Shown in pieces: positions 43,378 to 50,720 of a DNA stretch of 50,720 nt (the stretch's first letter is position 1; every line of letters starts with the position of its first letter). The position numbers and the translations under genes were made by a program. The stretch lies in the NCBI RefSeq assembly GCF_030053595.1, contig NZ_JASGBQ010000023.1, positions 1 through 50,720 of the forward strand, in the 5' to 3' direction. Below the pieces are notes generated by a model that had not been told where the DNA came from, did not search any database, and saw only the letters and a list, made by a program, of their open reading frames with translations. Origin of the DNA: Fusibacillus kribbianus. GTDB taxonomy: Bacteria; Bacillota; Clostridia; Lachnospirales; Lachnospiraceae.

Positions 43378-43653
43378 ATGAGGAAGGAAATCGGCGGATT
43401 CGCCATCGCAACGGCCGGCCATGACAAAGAAAAGCTGTATATAATCGTCGGATATGAGGAAGGAAAATACCTTCTTGCCGACGGAAAGACGCGGACCCTT
43501 GACAAGCCCAGAAGAAAGCAGAAAAAACATCTGAAATTTGTTCCTGCACAGACAGATCTCAGAATGCTGTTTTCCGAAGGTACAAAGCCGGTCAGAAATG
43601 AAGACGTAAAACGGGCCATTAAGCTGCAAACGGCCAAGGTCCCCACCAAGTAG
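43378..43653 (+). CDS. KOW-domain RNA-binding protein
   Basis: A 91-residue protein (94 if the GTG at 43369 is used) with a KOW-like start [20 protein letters not shown] and [20 protein letters not shown]. It resembles L14e/YlqC-like RNA-binding proteins seen at this place in clostridial r-protein operons. The binding site is weak (GGCGG), so translation may depend on coupling to map. Exact role unknown. Confidence 0.85.
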   Translation: MRKEIGGFAIATAGHDKEKLYIIVGYEEGKYLLADGKTRTLDKPRRKQKKHLKFVPAQTDLRMLFSEGTKPVRNEDVKRAIKLQTAKVPTK

Positions 43654-43664
43654 GAGGTAACGGG

Positions 43665-43883
43665 ATGTCCAAGAGTGACGTTATTGAAATCGAAGGAACC
43701 GTAATTGAAAAGCTGCCCAATGCCATGTTCCAGGTAGAATTGGAAAACGGACATCAGGTGTTAGCACATATCAGCGGAAAGCTCCGCATGAACTACATCA
43801 GAATTTTACCGGGCGACAAGGTAACCCTGGAGCTTTCTCCCTATGATCTGTCAAAGGGAAGGATCATCTGGAGAGACAAATGA
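43665..43883 (+). CDS. infA: Translation initiation factor IF-1
   Basis: A 72-residue OB-fold IF-1: [20 protein letters not shown] and the end [12 protein letters not shown]. It blocks the ribosomal A site during initiation. TAGGAGGTAACGGG precedes the ATG. An internal promoter lies downstream. Confidence 0.98.
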   Translation: MSKSDVIEIEGTVIEKLPNAMFQVELENGHQVLAHISGKLRMNYIRILPGDKVTLELSPYDLSKGRIIWRDK

Positions 43884-43920
43884 CATTGAGGAACCAATGA
43901 AAAAAATCCCATAGAAACAC

Positions 43921-43949
43921 TTGCTTTTATGAAGGGTAAGTGCTATAAT
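43921..43949 (+). promoter_or_regulatory. Internal promoter before rpmJ
   Basis: TTGCTT and a perfect TATAAT are separated by 17 bases, 36 bases before rpmJ. It would give the alpha-operon genes (rpmJ to rplQ) their own transcript. Confidence 0.7.
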
Positions 43950-43985
43950 GATATGCGGACTTTTTTGGGAAAGGAGAGTAAACCT

Positions 43986-44099
43986 GTGAAAGTTAGGTCA
44001 TCTGTAAAACCGATTTGCGAAAAATGCAAGGTTATCAAGAGAAAAGGCAGCATCCGGATCATCTGCGAGAATCCGAAGCATAAGCAGCGTCAGGGTTGA
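43986..44099 (+). CDS. rpmJ: 50S ribosomal protein L36
   Basis: A 37-residue L36 with the zinc-ligand pattern ICEKC and CENPKH. The start is GTG, with AAAGGAG about 8 bases upstream. It is the smallest gene of the run. The 171 bases after it, before rpsM, hold short stems but no gene. Confidence 0.97.
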   Translation: MKVRSSVKPICEKCKVIKRKGSIRIICENPKHKQRQG

Positions 44100-44270
44100 T
44101 TCCTGCGGGCTGTTTTATTTACAGCGCCAGTGCGCGCTTGATTCATGCGGCTGCATTGTGAACACACCCGGCAGAGTTGTTCATGATGATTAAAAATAAA
44201 AAATGCAAAATGCTGTGCAGACAGCGAAAGAAACACCGGCAGTAAAAATAATAATGGAGGTACAATACTC

Positions 44271-44642
44271 ATGGCTCGTATTTCAGGTGTCGATTTACCG
44301 AGAGAAAAGCGCATTGAAATCGGATTGACTTATATCTATGGAATCGGTAGGGCTAGTTCCAACCGTCTCCTCGCCGAGGCCAATGTAAATCCTGATACCC
44401 GCGTGCGTGACTTAACTGACGATGAAGTTAAGAGAATCGCAGCTGCCATTGAAGCAGACCATCAGCTTGTAGAAGGCGATCTGCGTCGTGAAGTGGCAAT
44501 GAATATCAAGAGATTACAGGAAATTGGCTGCTACAGAGGAATTCGTCATAGAAAAGGTCTGCCTGTTCGTGGTCAGAAAACAAAGACCAATGCCAGAACA
44601 AGAAAAGGCCCGAAGAAGACAGTAGCTAATAAGAAGAAATAA
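44271..44642 (+). CDS. rpsM: 30S ribosomal protein S13
   Basis: A 123-residue S13 of the 30S head: [40 protein letters not shown] and a basic tail that contacts P-site tRNA. TGGAGG precedes the ATG. Confidence 0.98.
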   Translation: MARISGVDLPREKRIEIGLTYIYGIGRASSNRLLAEANVNPDTRVRDLTDDEVKRIAAAIEADHQLVEGDLRREVAMNIKRLQEIGCYRGIRHRKGLPVRGQKTKTNARTRKGPKKTVANKKK

Positions 44643-44727
44643 TCATTAAGCTACGAGCAATGCGAGGCAGACGGGACAGAGCGAACGGGACGCTTGCGTA
44701 CCGGACGATCGGGACCGGATGACACAT

Positions 44728-44825
44728 ATGGCGACAGCCATGTGTTCAAAAAACGTCAGTTTTTTGAACTGGCATTGCGGACGAATAATGCATTGGCATT
44801 ATTATCATCAATGTGCAGCATTGAT
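44728..44825 (+). promoter_or_regulatory. Cluster of four hairpins between rpsM and rpsK
   Basis: Four stems follow each other: ACACAT..GGC with GCC-ATGTGT (about 44722-44745), TTCAAAAAAC with GTTTTTTGAA (44745-44768), AATAATGC with GCATTATT (44784-44803) and ATCAATG with CATTGAT (44807-44825). Nothing codes in this 226-base gap. The first half (44643-44720) is GC-rich with repeated GGGAC and GAGCGAAC words. Confidence 0.6.
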
Positions 44826-44868
44826 TAAGTAACAGGTAAACAAGTAGAAGAAAGTAGGTTAGTTTAAA

Positions 44869-45270
44869 ATGGCTAAAAAAGTGTCCACTGCAAAGAAAGT
44901 GACAAAAAAGCGTGTTAAGAAAAACGTTGAACGCGGACAAGCGCACATCCAGTCATCTTTTAACAATACCATCGTTACGTTAACAGATACACAGGGCAAT
45001 GCTCTGTCATGGGCTAGTGCAGGCGGTCTGGGATTTAGAGGTTCAAGGAAATCTACTCCATATGCAGCTCAGATGGCTGCAGAAACTGCTACAAAGGCAG
45101 CTCTGGTACATGGACTTAAATCCGTTGATGTTATGGTAAAGGGCCCCGGCTCAGGACGTGAAGCTGCGATCCGTGCACTGCAGGCATGCGGTCTGGAAGT
45201 AACCAGCATTAAAGACGTAACTCCGGTTCCCCATAATGGATGTCGTCCGCCCAAGCGTAGAAGAGTTTAA
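44869..45270 (+). CDS. rpsK: 30S ribosomal protein S11
   Basis: A 133-residue S11 of the 30S platform: [20 protein letters not shown], the [14 protein letters not shown] loop and the end [10 protein letters not shown]. The binding site (AAAGTAGG) is weaker than those of its neighbours, so the hairpin region upstream could matter for its translation. Confidence 0.98.
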   Translation: MAKKVSTAKKVTKKRVKKNVERGQAHIQSSFNNTIVTLTDTQGNALSWASAGGLGFRGSRKSTPYAAQMAAETATKAALVHGLKSVDVMVKGPGSGREAAIRALQACGLEVTSIKDVTPVPHNGCRPPKRRRV

Positions 45271-45287
45271 TTAGGAGGTGCAGAAAA

Positions 45288-45881
45288 GTGGCAGTAGATA
45301 GAGTTCCTGTTCTTAAAAGATGCAGGTCCCTTGGACTTGACCCGATTTATTTAGGAATAGATAAGAAATCCAACAGAGAATTAAAGAGAGCCAACAGAAA
45401 GATGAGTGAGTATGCTCTTCAGCTTCGTGAGAAGCAGAAAGCAAAATTCATCTACGGTGTATTGGAGAAGCCCTTCAGAAATTATTATGCAAAGGCTTCC
45501 AAGATGAGAGGCATGGTTGGTGAGAACCTGATGATCATGCTGGAATCCAGACTGGACAATGTACTGTTCCGTGCTGGTTTCGGAAGAACCAGAAAAGAGA
45601 CAAGACAGATCGTTGACCACAAGCACGTTCTTGTAAACGGCAAGTGCGTAAACATTCCTTCTTATCTGGTAAAAGCCGGCGATGTGATCACGATTAAAGA
45701 GAAAGTGAAAGATTCCCAGAGATACAAGGATGTTCTGGAAGTGACCGGCGGCAGACTGGTTCCCGAATGGCTGGATGTTGATCAGGAGAACCTGTCCGCA
45801 ACTGTAAAGCAGCTGCCCACAAGAGAGATGATCGACGTTCCCGTAAACGAGATGCTTATCGTCGAGTTGTACTCCAAATAA
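45288..45881 (+). CDS. rpsD: 30S ribosomal protein S4
   Basis: A 197-residue S4, a primary 16S rRNA-binding protein and in many bacteria an autoregulator. It has the S4 domain ESRLDNVLFRAGFGRTRKET and the closing MLIVELYSK. The start is GTG with TTAGGAGG upstream. The N-terminus lacks the zinc Cys cluster seen in some S4 proteins. Confidence 0.98.
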   Translation: MAVDRVPVLKRCRSLGLDPIYLGIDKKSNRELKRANRKMSEYALQLREKQKAKFIYGVLEKPFRNYYAKASKMRGMVGENLMIMLESRLDNVLFRAGFGRTRKETRQIVDHKHVLVNGKCVNIPSYLVKAGDVITIKEKVKDSQRYKDVLEVTGGRLVPEWLDVDQENLSATVKQLPTREMIDVPVNEMLIVELYSK

Positions 45882-45954
45882 TCCTTAAGGCATAAGGAGT
45901 GTCCGAAGCTTTTTTCGGCCCTCAGATTAATTACCCAAAAGGAGGGCTTAATCA

Positions 45955-46914
45955 ATGTTCGATTTTGAAAAACCCAATATCGAAATAGCAGAGATTTCAG
46001 AAGATAAAAAGTATGGAAGATTCGTCGTTGAGCCTCTGGAGCGTGGTTATGGCACCACTCTGGGAAATTCACTGAGGAGAATCATGCTCTCCTCATTGCC
46101 CGGAGCAGCCATCAGCCAGGTGAAGATTGACGGCGTGCTTCATGAGTTCAGTTCCATTCCCGGTGTCAAGGAGGATGTGACTGAGATCATTATGAATCTG
46201 AAGAATCTGGCCATCAAAAATACCAGCGAGACAAACGAGCCCAAGGTTGCTTACATTGAGTTCGAAGGCGAGGGTGTTGTGACCGGCGCAGATATTCAGG
46301 CTGATCAGGACATTGAGATCATCAATCCTGACCAGGTGATTGCCACCTTAAGCGGCGGCAGCGACTGTAAGCTTTACATGGAGCTGACCATTACAAAGGG
46401 ACGCGGCTATGTGAGCGCAGATAAAAATAAGAGCGAGGATTTGCCCATCGGTGTGATCGCAATCGACTCCATTTACACTCCCATTGAGCGTGTGAATCTG
46501 TCTGTTGAGAATACCCGTGTAGGTCAGATTACCGATTTCGATAAGCTGACTCTGGATGTTTATACAAACGGCACCCTGGCTCCCGATGAGGCTGTAAGCC
46601 TCGCGGCAAAGGTACTGAGTGAGCATCTGAACCTGTTCATTGATCTGTCTGAGAACGCCAAGACTGCAGAAGTTATGGTGGAGAAGGAAGACAATGAGAA
46701 GGAAAAGGTACTGGAAATGAACATTGACGAGCTGGAGCTGTCTGTTCGTTCCTACAACTGTCTGAAGCGTGCCGGCATCAATACCGTAGAGGAATTGACC
46801 AACCGCACATCTGAGGATATGATGAAGGTCAGAAACCTGGGCCGCAAGTCCCTGGAAGAAGTTCTGAGCAAGCTCAAGGAGCTTGGTTTGGAGCTGAATC
46901 CCAGCGACGAATAA
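45955..46914 (+). CDS. rpoA: RNA polymerase subunit alpha
   Basis: A 319-residue alpha subunit. The N-terminal assembly domain has [20 protein letters not shown] and [18 protein letters not shown]; the C-terminal domain that contacts promoters and activators has [19 protein letters not shown] and [28 protein letters not shown] precedes the ATG. A small CCGAA/TTCGG hairpin lies near 45902-45918 in the 73-base gap after rpsD. Confidence 0.98.
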   Translation: MFDFEKPNIEIAEISEDKKYGRFVVEPLERGYGTTLGNSLRRIMLSSLPGAAISQVKIDGVLHEFSSIPGVKEDVTEIIMNLKNLAIKNTSETNEPKVAYIEFEGEGVVTGADIQADQDIEIINPDQVIATLSGGSDCKLYMELTITKGRGYVSADKNKSEDLPIGVIAIDSIYTPIERVNLSVENTRVGQITDFDKLTLDVYTNGTLAPDEAVSLAAKVLSEHLNLFIDLSENAKTAEVMVEKEDNEKEKVLEMNIDELELSVRSYNCLKRAGINTVEELTNRTSEDMMKVRNLGRKSLEEVLSKLKELGLELNPSDE

Positions 46915-47001
46915 AAACAACACATTATGGAATTGAAAGCAGACGGTCAGTAAGCCCGAAGATGCGTGGCCGCCTGTTCCACAAATGGAGGAAAGAATAT
47001 C

Positions 47002-47538
47002 ATGGCAGGTTATAGAAAGCTTGGAAGAACTTCCAGCCAGAGAAAGGCTCTCCTGAGAAATCAGGTGACCAATCTTCTCTACAATGGCAAGATCGTTACC
47101 ACAGAGGCTAAGGCTAAAGAGATCCGCAAGATCGCTGAAGGCCTGATCGCTCTGGCAGTAAAGGAAAAGGATAACTTCGAAGAGGTTACCGTTACTGCAA
47201 AGGTGGCAAGAAAAGACAAAGACGGCAAGAGAGTAAAGGAAGTTGTAGACGGCAAGAAGGTTACCGTATACGATGAGATCCAGAAGACCATCAAGAAGGA
47301 TATGCCCAGCAGACTGCACGCACGTCGCAAGATGCTTGAGGTTCTTTATCCTGTGACTGAGGTTCCCAAGGAAGTTGCCGGACGCAAGAAGAACACCAAG
47401 GCTGTAGATATGCCCAAGAAACTGTTTGAGGAGATCGCTCCCAAATATGTTGACCGCAAGGGCGGCTACACCAGAATCGTAAAGATTGGCCAGAGAAAAG
47501 GCGATGCAGCCATGGAAGTGCTCATCGAGCTGGTATAA
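47002..47538 (+). CDS. rplQ: 50S ribosomal protein L17, enlarged form
   Basis: A 178-residue L17. The N-terminal core GYRKLGRTSSQRKALLRNQV and the end RIVKIGQRKGDAAMEVLIEL are conserved. Between them lies an insertion of roughly 50-60 residues rich in Lys and Val relative to Bacillus L17 (about 120 residues); similar long forms occur in Lachnospiraceae. GGAGG lies before the ATG at 47002. It is the last gene of the ribosomal run. Confidence 0.97.
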   Translation: MAGYRKLGRTSSQRKALLRNQVTNLLYNGKIVTTEAKAKEIRKIAEGLIALAVKEKDNFEEVTVTAKVARKDKDGKRVKEVVDGKKVTVYDEIQKTIKKDMPSRLHARRKMLEVLYPVTEVPKEVAGRKKNTKAVDMPKKLFEEIAPKYVDRKGGYTRIVKIGQRKGDAAMEVLIELV

Positions 47539-47564
47539 GCTTTATCATTCCAACAGAATTTATG

Positions 47565-47592
47565 AAGAAGAGCGCAGAAGCGCTCTTCTTTT
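47565..47592 (+). terminator. Terminator of the ribosomal superoperon
   Basis: AAGAAGAGCGC and GCGCTCTTCTT form a perfect 11-bp stem with an AGAA loop, followed by TT. Confidence 0.85.
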
Positions 47593-47667
47593 GCATTTAC
47601 AGGATGCTCTTTTTTTGCTATGCTTATCTTCAATATAAGAAGCAGTTTTTCGGAAAAAGGAGGTAAC

Positions 47668-48825
47668 ATGGACGATCGTTTTGAGATGATACGTAATACG
47701 CATCAGGCGTCAAAGAAGACCGATCTGAGCCTATGGAATGAAGCCGCAGCCAGAGAGGTGAGAAGCTTTCATGAGACTCTTTCAGGCTACAGACCAACGC
47801 CTCTTGTGCCGCTTGCGGGTCAGGCGGAGAAGCTGGGGATCAGCGGGCTCTATGTGAAGGATGAGTCCTCCCGCTTCGGACTGAATGCCTTTAAGGCACT
47901 GGGGGCCTCCTTTGCCATGGGTACTGCAGCAAAGGACTGGATGCCCGGCGAGAAGCATACCTTTGTTACAGCGACTGACGGCAATCACGGGAGAGGAGTC
48001 GCCTGGATGGCGCGTCAGATGGGCCAGAAAGCGGTCGTTTATCTGCCGGAAGGAACAGCGAAAAGCCGTTTACACAATATCCTTGCAGAGGGAGCGGACG
48101 CGTATATCACAGATTTAAACTATGATGACGCAGTTCGTCTGGCTGCCTCTAAGGAGAAAGAGGAGGGATGGATTCTCGTGCAGGATACGGCCTGGGATGG
48201 CTACGAGCGCATTCCGAAGCTGATCATGAAAGGGTATCTCACCATGGCGCTGGAAGCGTATGAAGAACTGGAGGCATTCGGAACGAGGCGGAAAACCAGA
48301 CCGACTCATATATTCCTTCAGGCGGGAGTTGGATCCATGGCGGCTGCTGTGGCAGCCTTTTTTCTGAACGTATACCGGGAACAGCCACCGGTTATCGTGA
48401 TCGTGGAGCCGAAGAAGGCGGACTGCTTCTTCCGGTCAATCAGGAAAGGGGAAGGGAAACCGGTAGCGGTCACCGGAAAAATGGATACCATGATGGCCGG
48501 TCTTGCCTGCGGGGAACCGTCTGCCCTGGCATGGCCCATTCTGCGGGATCACGCATATGCGTTTATTTCCTGTCATGACTGTTATGCGGCCGATGGAATG
48601 AGACTTCTGGGGAAGCCGCTCCCTGGGGACAAAAGGATCATTTCCGGTGAATCCGGCGCCGTAGGACCCGGTGTGCTGTCAGCTCTTATGAAAGATCCGG
48701 AGCTGGCAGAAGATAAAGAGGCTTTGAAGCTTAACGAGGAATCTGTCGTTCTCTGTTTCAGCACGGAGGGAGCGACCGATCCGGAACATTACCGGGCCGT
48801 CGTTGAGAATGGGAAAAGCAATTGA
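47668..48825 (+). CDS. dpaL: Diaminopropionate ammonia-lyase
   Basis: A 385-residue PLP enzyme that converts 2,3-diaminopropionate to pyruvate and ammonia. The PLP lysine is K76 in SSRFGLNAFKALGASF; other marks are TDGNHGRGVAWMAR, FLQAGVGSMAAAVAAFF and ISGESGAVGPGVL. Its length matches the YgeX family. AAAGGAGG lies 4-5 bases before the ATG at 47668. The PfkB kinase follows on the same strand after 134 bases. Confidence 0.92.
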   Translation: MDDRFEMIRNTHQASKKTDLSLWNEAAAREVRSFHETLSGYRPTPLVPLAGQAEKLGISGLYVKDESSRFGLNAFKALGASFAMGTAAKDWMPGEKHTFVTATDGNHGRGVAWMARQMGQKAVVYLPEGTAKSRLHNILAEGADAYITDLNYDDAVRLAASKEKEEGWILVQDTAWDGYERIPKLIMKGYLTMALEAYEELEAFGTRRKTRPTHIFLQAGVGSMAAAVAAFFLNVYREQPPVIVIVEPKKADCFFRSIRKGEGKPVAVTGKMDTMMAGLACGEPSALAWPILRDHAYAFISCHDCYAADGMRLLGKPLPGDKRIISGESGAVGPGVLSALMKDPELAEDKEALKLNEESVVLCFSTEGATDPEHYRAVVENGKSN

Positions 48826-48959
48826 TTTTCAAGTTGCGGGAAAGCCGTCTGAGCGTTACAATGAAAGCAGTGCCAGTCCACAGAGGGCAAACGGCGTGAT
48901 CCGTATTGAGCCTATTAAGTGGCGCTGGCAAAAAGAGGATAGAAAGTGGGGATTTGATC

Positions 48960-49937
48960 GTGAATATGCAGAACAAAGAATATGATGTCATTTGTATCGG
49001 ACAGATCGTACAGGATATTTTAGTTACGAATATCCCTTCGGATGCACTGACCTCCGAGAAGGATACTTTTATGGCCGACGAGATTCTGTTTGCCTCCGGC
49101 GGCGACGCAGTCAATGAGGCGTCCATGCTGGCAAAGTACGGAAACCGCTGTGCGCTTCTTACGAGGCTGGATAAGAAGGATGTGGGCGATATGATCTATG
49201 GGGACCTGGTAAGGCAGGGAGTAGATACTTCTCTTCTGGTGCGCCCCGATGACTGCCGTACCTTTACGGCCATCGTCATTATCGGACCGGACGGAAACCA
49301 TACCTTCTTTGATGGGCCAGGGCACAATTTCACTTTGAAAATGTCAGATATTGATCTGTCTGTATTTGAGAAGACAAAAGTGGTTACAGCAGGCAGTCTG
49401 TTTGCATTGGGAGAACTGGACACCGACGGTATCGAGGTGATTTTTAAGAAAGCCCAGGAGAGCGGAGCCATCACCGTGGCAGATATGAACAACGACAGCG
49501 ACAGAAAGGGGCCGAAAGCGGTGGAGAAGGTCTATCCCTACACCGATTATCTGATGCCCAGCTATGATGAGGCGGTATATGTGACAGGGGAAACGGATCC
49601 GGACAAAATTGCCGACTATTTCCTGTCGGCAGGAGTGAAAAATGTGGTCTTAAAAATGGGCGGCGACGGCTGCTTTTTCAAGAATGCAGAAAAGAGATTC
49701 TTTACGGATCCCTACCGGGTGGAGCCCGTCGACACAACGGGCTGTGGCGATAATTTTGTGGCGGCTTTCATCCACTCTCTGCTGAAGGGCATGGAGCCCG
49801 AGGCCTGTGCGGAATTTGCCTGCGGCGCAGGTGCACTCAATTCCCAGGGGCTGGGAGCTCACCTGCACATTCAGTCGGAAGCGCAGGTGCTGGATTTTAT
49901 GGCCGGTGCAGAAAGGAAAACTCTGGGAAGAGAGTAA
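48960..49937 (+). CDS. PfkB family carbohydrate kinase
   Basis: A 325-residue ribokinase-like enzyme. The N-terminal GQIVQDILVTN and ASGGDAVNEASMLAKYG substrate region and the C-terminal DTTGCGDNFVAAFIHSLLKG (catalytic Asp and anion hole) are clear. The sugar or nucleoside substrate is not evident. The GTG at 48960 is chosen, 8 bases from GTGGGG; an ATG two codons on is also possible. Confidence 0.9.
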   Translation: MNMQNKEYDVICIGQIVQDILVTNIPSDALTSEKDTFMADEILFASGGDAVNEASMLAKYGNRCALLTRLDKKDVGDMIYGDLVRQGVDTSLLVRPDDCRTFTAIVIIGPDGNHTFFDGPGHNFTLKMSDIDLSVFEKTKVVTAGSLFALGELDTDGIEVIFKKAQESGAITVADMNNDSDRKGPKAVEKVYPYTDYLMPSYDEAVYVTGETDPDKIADYFLSAGVKNVVLKMGGDGCFFKNAEKRFFTDPYRVEPVDTTGCGDNFVAAFIHSLLKGMEPEACAEFACGAGALNSQGLGAHLHIQSEAQVLDFMAGAERKTLGRE

Positions 49938-49980
49938 ACCGGGCCATAAGCTCTCACTACAGAATCCGGTCACGGCAGTT

Positions 49981-50376
49981 TTACGCCTTCTGATCGCGGG
50001 GGCCTTTGCGGTAGAGCCAGATAAAGATCCCCATCAATAAAAGGATCAGGCAAACGTTCAGAACTGTGCTGATGATACCCAAAAGATCGTAGGTCAGAAA
50101 AGAAAAGCCTGAGATGGAAAAATTTTGGGTAATAGATGAACCTGCTTCTGTTGAGACGATGGTAAACATAGAAGACTTAAGAGAGGCGATCCCAAATTCT
50201 GCCAGTGCAATAACGCCTCCGATGGCATACAGAATTCGCAGTGGTTTATGGACGGCGGCCTGGTCTGCTTCGCTCAGGTTGCCGAAGCGGTACATCTGGC
50301 CATTGCCTTTAATTGCGATATAGAGAAGATAGCCAGCAACGATCAGCTGGAAGGAATCAAGTAAAGCTGTGGACAT
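49981..50376 (-). CDS. Hypothetical four-helix membrane protein
   Basis: A 131-residue protein with three to four membrane helices: one at the start (SFQLIVAGYLLYIAI), one in the middle (ILYAIGGVIALAEFGIA) and one near the end (IISTVLNVCLILLLMGIFIWLY) with a basic tail. I do not recognise the family. AGGAGG lies 6 bases before the ATG. It converges with the kinase gene. Confidence 0.75.
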   Translation of the reverse strand: MSTALLDSFQLIVAGYLLYIAIKGNGQMYRFGNLSEADQAAVHKPLRILYAIGGVIALAEFGIASLKSSMFTIVSTEAGSSITQNFSISGFSFLTYDLLGIISTVLNVCLILLLMGIFIWLYRKGPRDQKA

Positions 50377-50502
50377 GTGAGACCTCCTGTGTTTTGATAG
50401 ATGGTTTTGGGGCGGTTTACAAACTGGCGGCCGCCGAATTAAATCAATTATATTACAGGTTTAGAACAATTACAACAGGCTTTTCACGAACGAAAAAACA
50501 GG

Positions 50503-50577
50503 AAAACCGTCCCGGTATCTCGCCGACAGATGTGTAAGGAATCAAACATATCTGAGAGAAATAACCGGGGCGGTTTT
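50503..50577. promoter_or_regulatory. 75-base near-perfect hairpin upstream of the last gene
   Basis: AAAACCGTCCCGGT (50503-50516) pairs with ACCGGGGCGGTTTT (50564-50577) over 14 positions with one G-U. The loop contains a further CAGAT/ATCTG stem. It lies in the 326-base gap between the minus-strand membrane gene and the gene at 50703. It may be a bidirectional terminator or a small RNA. Confidence 0.5.
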
Positions 50578-50702
50578 ATGCTTGGAACATTTTTCAACGT
50601 AAGCGCCAAATATTCCTGCGGATTTTCTTATCTCCTGGATTCCTCTATAATTGTAAATGAAAGATAGTTAGACTATTTCACTACAATTACGGAGGATAGG
50701 TT

Positions 50703-50720
50703 ATGACAGCTACACGCAAA
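50703..50720 (+). CDS. Start of a gene cut by the window end
   Basis: An ATG with ACGGAGG 7-8 bases upstream opens MTATRK and runs off the window. TATAAT at 50646-50651 may be its -10. Nothing can be said about function. Confidence 0.5.

Noticed and set aside
48803-48985. 60-codon frame overlapping dpaL and the kinase gene
   Set aside because: No binding site; it overlaps the end of dpaL and the likely start of the kinase.
1-50720. tRNA or rRNA genes
   Set aside because: No cloverleaf with a GTTCRA-type T arm and no rRNA-like segment was noticed on either strand; a covariance search would be decisive.

Overview
The window looks like a chromosome segment of a spore-forming, anaerobic, low- to mid-GC Firmicute of class Clostridia, probably Lachnospiraceae. 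The evidence is a complete S10-spc-alpha ribosomal protein run with a KOW-domain gene between map and infA, a zinc-binding S14, an enlarged L17, a SpoVAE-type sporulation protein, a SleB-type cortex hydrolase, a DUF6465 protein and a clostridial feoA-feoA-feoB locus. No tRNA, rRNA or CRISPR array was seen.

Layout. (1) 1-2214: two terminator-like hairpins, a DUF2975-like membrane protein, a second small membrane protein and a divergent short-chain dehydrogenase. (2) 2280-6297: a ferrous-iron uptake locus, feoA-feoA-feoB plus a small Cys-rich membrane protein, then a DUF2325 gene and a frameshifted Cys-rich remnant. Four copies of one 14-bp palindrome (TTAGYNNNNRCTAA) sit at its upstream regions and suggest a DtxR/IdeR-like iron regulon. 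(3) 6546-19529: housekeeping and envelope genes: degV, a DUF6465 protein, a coiled-coil/SleB hydrolase, spoVAE, a class A penicillin-binding protein, a YigZ-family protein, an SDR, a thioredoxin-reductase-like flavoprotein, a three-gene zinc-ribbon/membrane cassette, an RNA methyltransferase-like protein and an aldo/keto reductase. (4) 19595-19920: a gutted IS200/IS605-type element. (5) 20024-25807: an AT-rich accessory module with a BlaI-like repressor, an M56 (BlaR1-like) membrane protease with an unfamiliar extracellular domain, a small beta-rich protein, a large lipoprotein, two ABC permeases and a BcrA-like ATPase. (6) 25927-30278: a Gln/Tyr-rich repeat membrane protein broken by a frameshift, an MBOAT/DHHW O-acylation pair and a lipoprotein. 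(7) 30451-47592: the r-protein superoperon from a strong promoter and structured leader through rplQ and a terminator. It is interrupted by two copies of a 152-bp repeat, a 170-bp element with inverted ends, an internal promoter before rpmJ and a four-hairpin region between rpsM and rpsK. (8) 47668-end: diaminopropionate ammonia-lyase, a PfkB kinase, a small membrane protein and the first codons of another gene.

How the parts work together. The feo genes form one iron-responsive unit. The BlaI/M56/lipoprotein/ABC module looks like a self-contained surface-stress sensing and export (or immunity) system in which the usual beta-lactam sensor domain is replaced; it is the best candidate here for an undescribed system. 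The ribosomal run is conventional in gene order, but its non-coding insertions are unusual and may affect differential expression of distal genes.
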